A stretch of 8,444 bases of DNA from an uncultured Collinsella sp. (lineage in GTDB: Bacteria; Actinomycetota; Coriobacteriia; Coriobacteriales; Coriobacteriaceae): contig CABVAS010000056.1 of the NCBI GenBank assembly GCA_902496375.1, positions 1 through 8,444 of the forward strand, given 5' to 3'. Below, in pieces: positions 1 to 6,386 of this stretch (its first letter is position 1; each line of letters begins with the position of its first letter). Position numbers and translations under genes: made by a program. The notes below the pieces were generated by a model. The model worked only from the letters and a program-made list of their open reading frames with translations, had not been told where the DNA came from and did no database searches.

Positions 1-587
1 CCGGTCAGCATCTCCTCGATAACCACGGTGTTGCCGGCATCGCCAAAGGTGCCGCCAAAGCACTCGCGTACGGCTTCCTCGGCCTGCTCAAGTTCGGTCG
101 CCACGATAACGCCCTTGCCCGCGGCAAGGCCGTCGGCCTTGACGACCAGCGGGGCGCCCTGCTCACGCACGTAGGCGAGAGCCGAAGCCTCGTCGGTAAA
201 CGAACCATAGGCTGCCGTCGGAATGCCCGCACGCTCCATGAGCTGCTTGGAGAACAGCTTGGAGCCCTCCATCTGGGCGCCCTCGGCACCCGGGCCAAAG
301 CAGGGAATACCCGCCGCGCGCACGGCGTCGGCCACGCCCGCCACGAGCGGAGCCTCGGGGCCAATTACCACGAGTCCGCATCCGTGGCTCTGAGCAAACG
401 CCGCCACGGCCGCAGGATCGCAGTCGTCGAGAACCACGTTCTCGCCGCAGCTCGCGGTGCCGCCGTTACCCGGCGCGATGTAGAGCTTGCCGGCGCGCGG
501 TGATGCTGCGAGCTTGGCTGCCAGAGCATGCTCGCGGCCGCCGCTGCCCAACAACAGGATGTCGATGGTTTGAGTGTCCGCCTTCAA
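1..587 (-). CDS. purD: Phosphoribosylamine-glycine ligase (GAR synthetase), N-terminal part, cut by window edge
   Basis: This enzyme joins phosphoribosylamine and glycine using ATP, the second step of de novo purine synthesis in the cytoplasm. I read 195 codons from a TTG at 587; the usual family length is about 420-430, so the C-terminal half lies outside the window. The N-terminal domain carries GSGGREHA at residues 14-21, then PGNGG and GPEAPLVAG. The ATP-grasp region begins with EGSKLFSK and the glycine-rich ADGLAAGKG. The TTG start is chosen because GAGGAGG lies a few bases upstream (about 593-599) and no in-frame ATG fits before the GSGGREHA motif. It lies 117 bases downstream of purA on the same strand, consistent with a purine operon, with a structured spacer between them. 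No frameshift is visible. Identity is very secure. Confidence 0.96.
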   Translation of the reverse strand, partial: MKADTQTIDILLLGSGGREHALAAKLAASPRAGKLYIAPGNGGTASCGENVVLDDCDPAAVAAFAQSHGCGLVVIGPEAPLVAGVADAVRAAGIPCFGPGAEGAQMEGSKLFSKQLMERAGIPTAAYGSFTDEASALAYVREQGAPLVVKADGLAAGKGVIVATELEQAEEAVRECFGGTFGDAGNTVVIEEMLT

Positions 588-627
588 GGGTGCCTCCTCT
601 ATGGATGAATGGCCCGCTCCGCGCGAG

Positions 628-683
628 CCCTTTGCAAGCAAATATACCCCTCGGCCGCCCGTCTGGGCTGCAAAGGGGTATAT
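628..683 (-). promoter_or_regulatory. Overlapping, mutually exclusive hairpins between purA and purD
   Basis: A perfect 10-base inverted repeat pairs 642-651 with 674-683 (ATATACCCCT / AGGGGTATAT), with a smaller GCCC/GGGC stem inside its loop. A second perfect 9-base repeat pairs 628-636 with 669-677 (CCCTTTGCA / TGCAAAGGG). Both need bases 674-677, so only one can form at a time. In the purA-to-purD direction the first hairpin is followed by a weak U-rich stretch (TTTGCTT). The layout could be a terminator, an attenuator or an mRNA processing signal. The repeats are seen directly; the function is inferred. Confidence 0.5.
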
Positions 684-704
684 CGCAATAACCGTATAAA
701 CCGA

Positions 705-1991
<1,287 letters not shown>

Positions 1992-2057
1992 GTTTACTCC
2001 TTACATTCATGGACTGTCTACGCGCCACGTTGGCACGCAGAAGCACAAAACATTCCT

Positions 2058-2086
2058 AGTATACCCGTGCAACGGGCGCCTGTCCT
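2058..2086 (-). promoter_or_regulatory. Candidate purA promoter overlapping the dnaB stop codon
   Basis: On the minus strand AGGACA (2086-2081) is followed, after exactly 17 bases, by TATACT (2063-2058). These match the housekeeping sigma consensus at four and five of six positions. The -35 box overlaps the dnaB TAG at 2085-2087. Transcription would start near 2051, giving purA a leader of about 60 bases. A small CCCGT/ACGGG hairpin (2064-2076) sits in the spacer. This is a prediction from sequence only. Confidence 0.5.
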
Positions 2087-3476
2087 ACTCCTCGGTATGC
2101 GCCCCATCAAGCTCATAGAACTTGGTGGATGCCGGCAGGAACATCAGGTCGACGTCACCAATCGGGCCCGAACGGTTCTTGGCCACGACGATACGCGTAA
2201 CGCCCTCGTCGGGTCGATCGTCACGCGAGGCCTCGGCCTCATCGGCGGAGCGGTCCAAGAACATAACGATGTCGGCGTCCTGCTCGATGGAGCCCGATTC
2301 ACGCAGGTCGGACAGCTGCGGGCGTTTGCCGGTACGGGACTCGACCTGACGCGACAGCTGCGACAGCGCAATGAGCGGGATCTTAAGCTCCTTGGCCATG
2401 ATCTTTAAACCACGCGACATCTCGGAGACCTCGACGGTACGGCTCTCGGAGCGGCGTCCCGGCGGAGGACTCACCAGCTGCAGGTAGTCCAGGATGATGA
2501 TTGCCTTCTCCTTGTTATGGAGCATGCGGCGGCTCTTGGCGCGAATCTCGGTCACTGTGGTGCCGGGCGTATCGTCGATCAGAATATCGAGCTTGGACAA
2601 GGTCTGCGTGGCCTCGTTGATATTGGCCCACTGCTCGGGGCTAATGCGACCCATGCGGAAGTCACTGATCGAGATCATGGCGTAGGCGCAAATCAGACGC
2701 TGGGCAATTTCCTTGCCCGACATCTCCAGCGAGAAGAAGCCGACGGTATAACCAGCAGCGGCAGCGTTAAGTGCCAGGTTCAGGGCGAACGACGTCTTAC
2801 CCACAGCAGGGCGGGCGCCGATAATGATGAGCTGACCCTCGCGGAAACCCATGAGCATGCGGTCGAGCGACGGGAAGCCCGTGGGCACGCCCGCGGCCTG
2901 GCCACCGGCCTGGCACACTTCCTCGGCCTCGTTATAGGCCTCGACCATAAACTCGGTCAGCGTCTTGTAGCTCGACTTGACCTCGCGTGCCGTGACCTTG
3001 AGCAGTTTGCTCTCGGCCAGCTCCACGACCTCTTTCGTGTCGGTAGGGGCGTTATAAGCCAGCGCGTTGATCTCGTTGGTGGCGCCGATCAGCTCGCGCA
3101 GCATCGAGTCGCGACGCACGATGGCGGCATGGTGCTGCCAGTTGACGAGCGACAGGGTCTGACCCATCAACTCCAAAATGTACGCTTCGCCGCCCACGGC
3201 ATCGAGTTTGTTGATGCTTCGCAGGTAATCGATCAGCGAGATGGAGTCGATGGGAATGCGGCTGTTGTACATATCGACCATCGCGGTATAGATGGTCTTA
3301 TGAATGGGCCGGTAGAAGTCATCGGGCTGCAGCTCGACCTGGGCCTCTTCGACCACCTCGGGCGATAGCAGCATAGCGGCCAGTACATTGGCCTCTGCAT
3401 CTTGGTTTTGGGGAAGACCCAACTTTGAGCCGCGGTCCTCAACCGTCAGCCCGGTCTCCCTATCGTCATATGCCAT
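2085..3476 (-). CDS. dnaB: Replicative DNA helicase DnaB
   Basis: DnaB is the hexameric ATP-driven helicase that unwinds DNA at the replication fork and contacts primase. The product is 463 residues, normal for the family. An N-terminal alpha-helical domain (beginning PQNQDAEANVLAAMLLSPE) is followed by a linker and a RecA-like ATPase domain. That domain has Walker A GARPAVGKTS near residue 220, Walker B IIILDYLQLV near 325, SDLRESGSIEQDADIVMFLDR, and KNRSGPIGD near the C terminus. No intein interrupts it. In-frame ATG codons lie at 3488, 3482 and 3476. I prefer 3476 because GAGG (3486-3483) sits six bases before it, whereas 3488 has no visible ribosome binding site; the alternative adds four residues. 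It follows the rplI terminator, so it probably has its own promoter in 3490-3630, though I see no convincing one. Confidence 0.98.
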   Translation of the reverse strand: MAYDDRETGLTVEDRGSKLGLPQNQDAEANVLAAMLLSPEVVEEAQVELQPDDFYRPIHKTIYTAMVDMYNSRIPIDSISLIDYLRSINKLDAVGGEAYILELMGQTLSLVNWQHHAAIVRRDSMLRELIGATNEINALAYNAPTDTKEVVELAESKLLKVTAREVKSSYKTLTEFMVEAYNEAEEVCQAGGQAAGVPTGFPSLDRMLMGFREGQLIIIGARPAVGKTSFALNLALNAAAAGYTVGFFSLEMSGKEIAQRLICAYAMISISDFRMGRISPEQWANINEATQTLSKLDILIDDTPGTTVTEIRAKSRRMLHNKEKAIIILDYLQLVSPPPGRRSESRTVEVSEMSRGLKIMAKELKIPLIALSQLSRQVESRTGKRPQLSDLRESGSIEQDADIVMFLDRSADEAEASRDDRPDEGVTRIVVAKNRSGPIGDVDLMFLPASTKFYELDGAHTEE

Positions 3477-3628
3477 GAGCATCCTCATTCATATCGCTTG
3501 CGAGCATCCATAGTATCAGCCACGGTCCCAAAACGCGCCGCGCGCCGCCAATCATCACCGAACCAAGCGGATGAACGGTCCTGCATATAGGACTTCGACG
3601 CAACGTTCACCATGACACTCACTCAGCG

Positions 3629-3666
3629 CAAAAAACAAAAGGGCGCCCTGGTTTCCCAGAGCGCCC
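3629..3666 (-). terminator. Intrinsic terminator of the rpsF-ssb-rpsR-rplI operon
   Basis: A stem pairs 3641-3646 (GGGCGC) with 3661-3666 and, after one mismatch, 3648-3651 with 3656-3659, leaving a four-base loop. On the minus strand it is followed by a strong T-run (TTTTGTTTTTTG, 3640-3629), so it ends transcription coming from rplI, about 35 bases past its stop. The rest of the gap up to dnaB (about 3490-3628) holds only a small GTCCT/AGGAC dyad at 3578-3593. Confidence 0.9.
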
Positions 3667-3700
3667 TTCTTAGAACAAGATTGTTGCGTTGCAGCAAATG

Positions 3701-4240
3701 CTACTCGGCAGCAGCCTCAGTCTCGACCTCGGCGGTCTCGGCCTCGGCGACCTCAGCGGCCTCCTCGACCTCAGCCTCGGCAGCGAGCTCCTCGGCGGTA
3801 ACGCCGACGAGAACGACAACCTCGGCCTTGATCTCGCGGTACAGCGAGATGGCAACGGTGTGGGCACCGGCAACCTTGATGGGCTTACCGAGCTCGACGC
3901 GCTTGCGGTCGATGTCCATACCGAGCTGAGCCTTGATGGCGTCAGCGATCATAGCGGCGGTAACGGAGCCAAAGAGGATGCCCTCGTCGCCGACCTTGAC
4001 GTCAACGGTGACCGTCTTGCCCTCGAAGGCAGCCTTGGTCTCGTTGGCGGTAGCCAGACGGACGGCCTCGCGCTTGGCGATGTTGTTGCGACGCTCGTCA
4101 AGCTGCTTGAGGTTGCCCTTGGTGGCGGCAACAGCGAGCTTCTTGGGGAACAGGAAGTTCTCAGCGTAACCCTGAGCGACCTCTACGACGTCACCCTCGC
4201 CGCCCTTGCCCTTGATCTCATCGAGAAGAATAACCTTCAT
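3701..4240 (-). CDS. rplI: Large ribosomal subunit protein bL9 with acidic C-terminal tail
   Basis: bL9 binds 23S rRNA near the L1 stalk with its N-terminal domain and reaches out from the ribosome through a long helix to a C-terminal domain. The N terminus MKVILLDEIKGKGGEGDVVEVAQGYAENFLFPKKLA is the bL9 signature, including the conserved GDVVEV..GYA.NFL.P. The product is 179 residues, against about 150 in E. coli. The excess is a tail after about residue 145 made almost wholly of Ala, Glu, Val and Thr, strongly acidic and probably disordered or helical. The ATG at 4240 has AAGGGAG about seven bases upstream. It begins 15 bases after the rpsR stop, so the two genes are surely cotranscribed, and the strong terminator follows directly. 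Confidence 0.98.
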   Translation of the reverse strand: MKVILLDEIKGKGGEGDVVEVAQGYAENFLFPKKLAVAATKGNLKQLDERRNNIAKREAVRLATANETKAAFEGKTVTVDVKVGDEGILFGSVTAAMIADAIKAQLGMDIDRKRVELGKPIKVAGAHTVAISLYREIKAEVVVLVGVTAEELAAEAEVEEAAEVAEAETAEVETEAAAE

Positions 4241-4255
4241 GATGCGTCTCCCTTC

Positions 4256-4522
4256 TTAGCCGCGGTCGCGGTTGCCACGAGAGGAAACCACGGGGACGGT
4301 GTACGGCAGGAGAGCCATCTCGCGGGCGCGCTTGATGGCGTTGGCGATGTCATGCTGATGCTGCGTGCAAGCGCCAGTGACGCGACGGGGCTTGATCTTG
4401 CCACGGTCGGTCATGTACTTACGGAGAAGCTGAGTGTCCTTATAGTCGATGAACTCAGTGTTCTCCTTGCAGAACTGGCAGTACTTACGACGCGGCTGAC
4501 GTGCAGAAAAATCATTAGCCAT
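4256..4522 (-). CDS. rpsR: Small ribosomal subunit protein bS18, zinc-binding type
   Basis: bS18 binds 16S rRNA in the platform of the 30S subunit as a dimer with bS6, which is encoded two genes upstream. The 88-residue product starts MANDFSARQPRRKY and contains the family core IDYKDTQLLRKYM.DRGKIKPRRVTG and AIKRAREMALLPYT. CQFC near the N terminus and CTQH after the VTG motif form a Cys-x-x-Cys plus Cys-x-x-His set. This is the cysteine-containing form also seen in actinobacteria, probably holding a zinc ion. The open frame extends upstream to 4573, but ATG 4522 matches the family start and has GAAAGG upstream; the extra residues would overlap the hairpin spacer. The TAA at 4256-4258 leads straight into the rplI ribosome binding site. 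Confidence 0.98.
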   Translation of the reverse strand: MANDFSARQPRRKYCQFCKENTEFIDYKDTQLLRKYMTDRGKIKPRRVTGACTQHQHDIANAIKRAREMALLPYTVPVVSSRGNRDRG

Positions 4523-4541
4523 GTCAAAATACCTTTCATTT

Positions 4542-4567
4542 GGCAACTTCGGCGAACCGAAGCCGCC
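4542..4567 (-). promoter_or_regulatory. Hairpin just upstream of the rpsR ribosome binding site
   Basis: In the 72-base ssb-rpsR gap, 4557-4567 pairs with 4542-4552 to give an 11-base stem (GGCGGCTTCGG / CCGAAGTTGCC in the transcript). Two of the pairs are G-U, and the loop is TTCG. It ends about 19 bases before the rpsR start codon. No T-run follows, so it is not an intrinsic terminator. It could protect or cut the mRNA, or bear on rpsR translation. Confidence 0.55.
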
Positions 4568-4594
4568 TCTCACTCAAAAATAGGTGAACAACCC

Positions 4595-5047
4595 TTAGAA
4601 CGGGATGTCCTCATCGTAGACGTCGACCGCGGGCGGCGTAGCCACCGGCGCGGCAGGACGTGCTGCAGGCGCGGGAGCTGCGGGGGCGTAACCGCCCTGG
4701 TCGTAGCCACCCTGGCCACCATGGGAGCTCATAAACTCGATCTCATCGACGATGACCTCAAGTTTGCTCCGGCGCTGGCCGTCGCGCTCCCAAGAGCTGT
4801 AGCGCAGCTTGCCCTCGATCGCGACCTTGTTTCCCTTTGCCAGGAAACGGCTCACGGCCTCGGCGCGGGTGCCGAACATGGTGCAGTCGACAAAGTTGGG
4901 ATAGTCCTCCCACTCGCCAGTCTGCGCGTTGCGGCGACGATCGTTCACGGCGACGCCAAAGGACAGAACCTGGGTTCCGCCGGCGGTGGCGCGCAGCTCG
5001 GGATCGCGGGTGAGGTTACCGGTGATGTTCACTCGATTGATGCTCAT
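4595..5047 (-). CDS. ssb: Single-stranded DNA-binding protein
   Basis: SSB coats single-stranded DNA in replication, recombination and repair, and recruits partner proteins through its C-terminal tip. The product is 150 residues. The OB fold spans about 1-105 (MSINRVNITGNLTRDPELR, then FGVAVNDRR, a TGEWEDYPNFVDCTMFGTRAE segment and LAKGNKVAIEGKLRYSSWE). A linker rich in Gly, Ala and Pro with GGYDQGGY repeats spans about 110-140. The acidic tip is DEDIPF, the standard partner-binding end. The ATG at 5047 has AGAGGAAG upstream. It lies between rpsF and rpsR, with dnaB downstream, the common arrangement. No truncation is seen. The TAA at 4595-4597 is followed by the hairpin spacer before rpsR. 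Confidence 0.98.
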   Translation of the reverse strand: MSINRVNITGNLTRDPELRATAGGTQVLSFGVAVNDRRRNAQTGEWEDYPNFVDCTMFGTRAEAVSRFLAKGNKVAIEGKLRYSSWERDGQRRSKLEVIVDEIEFMSSHGGQGGYDQGGYAPAAPAPAARPAAPVATPPAVDVYDEDIPF

Positions 5048-5095
5048 AACTCACTACTTCCTCTTGGGGCACAAGCCCAGTCCAAAACGACAGTC

Positions 5096-5389
5096 TTACT
5101 CCTGGTCGTCGCGACGGACGATCATGTGGCGGACCACAGCGTCGGTGATGCGCAGGACGCGATCAAGCTCGGCGATCTGGGTAGGATCTGCGTGGAAGTT
5201 GATGAGGGTGTAGTCACCATCGGTGAGGTCGTTGATCTCGTAGGCGAGCTTGCGCTTGCCCCACTCGTCAACGGAGTCGACCTTGCCAGCGCCCTCAGCG
5301 ATCGTGGTATCGATACGCTTCATAACAGCGAGACGAGTCTCGGGGTCGAGCGACGGGTCAACAAAGAACAGCAGTTCATAAGCCTTCAT
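5096..5389 (-). CDS. rpsF: Small ribosomal subunit protein bS6
   Basis: bS6 forms a dimer with bS18 and binds the central domain of 16S rRNA. The 97-residue product has the family pattern MKAYELLFFVDPSLD at the start, then WGKRKLAYEINDLTDGDYTLINFHADP and LDRVLRITDAVVRHMIVR. The frame is open to a TTG at 5410, but ATG 5389 is chosen. It gives the conserved MKAYELLF start and sits seven bases after an excellent AGAGGAGG; the longer start would lie inside that site. It is the first gene of the operon, with ssb starting 48 bases after its stop. A candidate promoter is at 5461-5489. A leader hairpin at 5416-5444 has a loop that can pair with the ribosome binding site, suggesting translational control by S6:S18. 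Confidence 0.98.
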   Translation of the reverse strand: MKAYELLFFVDPSLDPETRLAVMKRIDTTIAEGAGKVDSVDEWGKRKLAYEINDLTDGDYTLINFHADPTQIAELDRVLRITDAVVRHMIVRRDDQE

Positions 5390-5394
5390 ATTGT

Positions 5395-5444
5395 CACCTC
5401 CTCTGGGCAAATGTGGCTTCAGGTCGTGAAGGTGCGCCTGAAGC
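5395..5444 (-). promoter_or_regulatory. rpsF leader hairpin with loop complementary to the ribosome binding site
   Basis: In the rpsF leader an 8-base perfect stem pairs GCTTCAGG (5444-5437) with CCTGAAGC (5423-5416), leaving a 13-base loop. Loop bases CACCTTC (5434-5428) can pair with GGAGGTG (5401-5395), the rpsF ribosome binding site, through seven pairs with one G-U. That would be a pseudoknot hiding the site. S6:S18 complexes are known to bind a structured motif in rpsF leaders of many bacteria. I cannot confirm that this leader fits that consensus. Confidence 0.55.
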
Positions 5445-5460
5445 AGGAAAAGACTTGGTA

Positions 5461-5489
5461 ATAATATCTTTCAACCTCCTAGGCTGCAA
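5461..5489 (-). promoter_or_regulatory. Candidate rpsF operon promoter, with a dyad over the -35 box
   Basis: On the minus strand TTGCAG (5489-5484) and TATTAT (5466-5461) are 17 bases apart, matching consensus at three and five of six positions. Transcription would begin near 5454, about 65 bases before rpsF, so the whole leader hairpin would be transcribed. The -35 box lies within a perfect dyad at 5483-5500, GCTGCAA and TTGCAGC separated by four bases, which could be an operator. The position fits; activity is inferred. Confidence 0.5.
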
Positions 5490-5500
5490 TAATTTGCAGC

Positions 5501-5848
5501 TACAACCTCATGACCTCCACATATGCCCATACTCGCACGACGTTTCATGCGCATTCCAACCAAATGCTGACCAAAAGCTTGACGAATCTGTGGACAAGAT
5601 ACGGCGGTGCGGGGACAAACCAAATCAAACCGCAGGTCAGCAATTGCAAGGCTGTGGTCGCGAAATGCATACCAGTGGTCCACAGCACCACCCAAAGATT
5701 TTTAAATTCATTGCCAAGTCGCTTATGAATACCCCTTTTGAACAATTGAGTTGATCAACCACGCTGGTCGGAAGCCGTTTTTTGGCACCTCAAACCCCGC
5801 TGCAACGCCAAACGCGGCCAAGCGTTTTAAAAAATGCCAACTTTTCTG
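5501..5848. other. Divergent intergenic region without a credible gene
   Basis: About 350 bases between the rpsF promoter and the tRNA promoter contain no convincing gene. Short open frames here have no ribosome binding site and no family features. The core TCCACA/TGTGGA appears at 5516-5521, 5589-5594 and 5679-5684; the middle copy, TGTGGACAA, is one base from the DnaA box consensus. Other elements are an inverted repeat GCTGTGG/CCACAGC (5651-5657, 5680-5686), a 10-base palindrome GTTGATCAAC (5750-5759) and AAACGC/GCGTTT (5810-5827). Confidence 0.5.
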
Positions 5849-5877
5849 TTTGCACTTTGCGATTCCTCGTGTATACT
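5849..5877 (+). promoter_or_regulatory. Candidate promoter of the tRNA-Ser genes
   Basis: TTTGCA (5849-5854) and TATACT (5872-5877) are 17 bases apart, matching consensus at four and five of six positions. The expected start, near 5884, is about ten bases before the mature 5' end of tRNA-Ser(GGA), a typical tRNA layout. The preceding A/T-rich stretch (about 5825-5850) may act as an upstream element. Confidence 0.6.
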
Positions 5878-5893
5878 GACTTTCGCATTTAAC

Positions 5894-5984
5894 GGAGAGT
5901 TGTCCGAGTGGCCGAAGGAGCACGATTGGAAATCGTGTAGGCGTCAAAAGCGTCTCCAGGGTTCAAATCCCTGACTCTCCGCCA
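5894..5984 (+). tRNA. tRNA-Ser, anticodon GGA
   Basis: This is a class II tRNA of 91 bases including an encoded CCA end. The acceptor stem is GGAGAGT (5894-5900) with ACTCTCC (5974-5980), discriminator G5981 and CCA 5982-5984. The anticodon stem is CACGA/TCGTG with loop TTGGAAA, so the anticodon is GGA (5928-5930), reading UCC and UCU. The long variable arm AGGCG/CGTCT is the mark of a serine tRNA, and the T arm contains GTTCAAATC. All stems pair well. Confidence 0.97.
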
Positions 5985-5993
5985 GTTAATTCC

Positions 5994-6023
5994 AAAGCAG
6001 GCCTTCGAGCCTGCTTTGTTTTT
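5994..6023 (+). terminator. Intrinsic terminator after tRNA-Ser(GGA)
   Basis: A perfect 9-base stem pairs AAAGCAGGC (5994-6002) with GCCTGCTTT (6009-6017) around the loop CTTCGA, followed by G and five T. It begins ten bases after the first tRNA and ends nine bases before the second, so the second tRNA must be made by readthrough or from a promoter inside the first tRNA region. Confidence 0.88.
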
Positions 6024-6032
6024 ACCCCACGC

Positions 6033-6123
6033 GGAGGGGTGGCAGAGTGGTTGAATGCGGCGGTCTCGAAAACCGTTTGGCCTGTATAAGGTCACGAGGG
6101 TTCGAATCCCTCCTCCTCCGCCA
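6033..6123 (+). tRNA. tRNA-Ser, anticodon CGA
   Basis: This is a second class II serine tRNA of 91 bases with encoded CCA (6121-6123). The acceptor stem GGAGGGG (6033-6039) pairs with CTCCTCC (6113-6119), with one G-U; the discriminator is G6120. The anticodon loop CTCGAAA gives CGA (6067-6069), reading UCG. The T arm is GAGGG-TTCGAAT-CCCTC (6096-6112), and the long variable arm follows the anticodon stem. The last 25 bases before the terminal A reappear inverted at 6188-6212. Confidence 0.96.
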
Positions 6124-6134
6124 TTTAGATTGAG

Positions 6135-6166
6135 AAAGCTCCCGAGAATGGGAGCTTTTTTCTTTT
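6135..6166 (+). terminator. Intrinsic terminator after tRNA-Ser(CGA)
   Basis: A perfect 9-base stem pairs AAAGCTCCC (6135-6143) with GGGAGCTTT (6150-6158) around GAGAAT, followed by a T-rich run through 6166. It begins 12 bases after the CCA end and closes the tRNA transcript before the inverted repeat element. Confidence 0.9.
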
Positions 6167-6187
6167 GAGTCCCTTACAAGCAAATAC

Positions 6188-6327
6188 GGCGGAGGAGGAG
6201 GGATTCGAACCCGCCAGGGCGCGGAGCGTAAAGAAAACGCGCCCGTGGCGCGTTTTTAACGCAGCGCGGTCGGCGTAAGCCGACCGGATAAATTTTAAGC
6301 TCCGCTCAAAATTTGGACATCCCTCCT
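6188..6327. repeat. Nested palindromic element starting with an inverted tRNA-Ser 3' end
   Basis: Bases 6188-6212 are a perfect reverse complement of 6098-6122 in tRNA-Ser(CGA). AGGAGGGAT (6196-6204) within that copy pairs with ATCCCTCCT (6319-6327), enclosing the element. Inside, 6222-6232 pairs with 6294-6304 at 10 of 11 positions. Two hairpins lie within that stem: 6234-6243 with 6247-6256 (10 bases, three-base loop) and 6267-6274 with 6279-6286 (8 bases, loop GTAA). A further AAATTTT/AAAATTT pair at 6290-6314 competes with the 6294-6304 arm. No open frame is present. It may be a REP- or MITE-like element, a structured RNA, or a recombination scar. The structure is seen directly; its nature is unknown. 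Confidence 0.6.
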
Positions 6328-6386
6328 ATTCAGCCACGCCCCCATCGCGTTCAACATCAACCCAGACCCCAAAACATGTACGTCAC

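Noticed and set aside
2517..3368. 283-codon open frame on the plus strand, antisense to dnaB
   Set aside because: Another antisense shadow in a high-GC gene, without family features.
3689..5461. 590-codon open frame on the plus strand, antisense to rplI, rpsR, ssb and rpsF
   Set aside because: It lies wholly opposite four well-identified genes, has no recognisable family features and arises from high GC codon bias; part of it even runs through intergenic spacers.
5545..5745. Short minus-strand open frame with a hydrophobic stretch in the divergent intergenic region
   Set aside because: The start is a TTG without a ribosome binding site, and the frame shows no signal or family pattern; it is probably chance.
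5501..5880. Possible replication origin, suggested by DnaA-box-like cores near ssb and dnaB
   Set aside because: Only one near-consensus box, no clear A/T-rich unwinding region beside a box cluster, and no dnaA or dnaN in the window.
6188..6212. A second tRNA gene on the minus strand using this 3' end
   Set aside because: The T stem is broken (GCGGG against CCCTC), and no anticodon or D arm follows on that strand; it is only a fragment.
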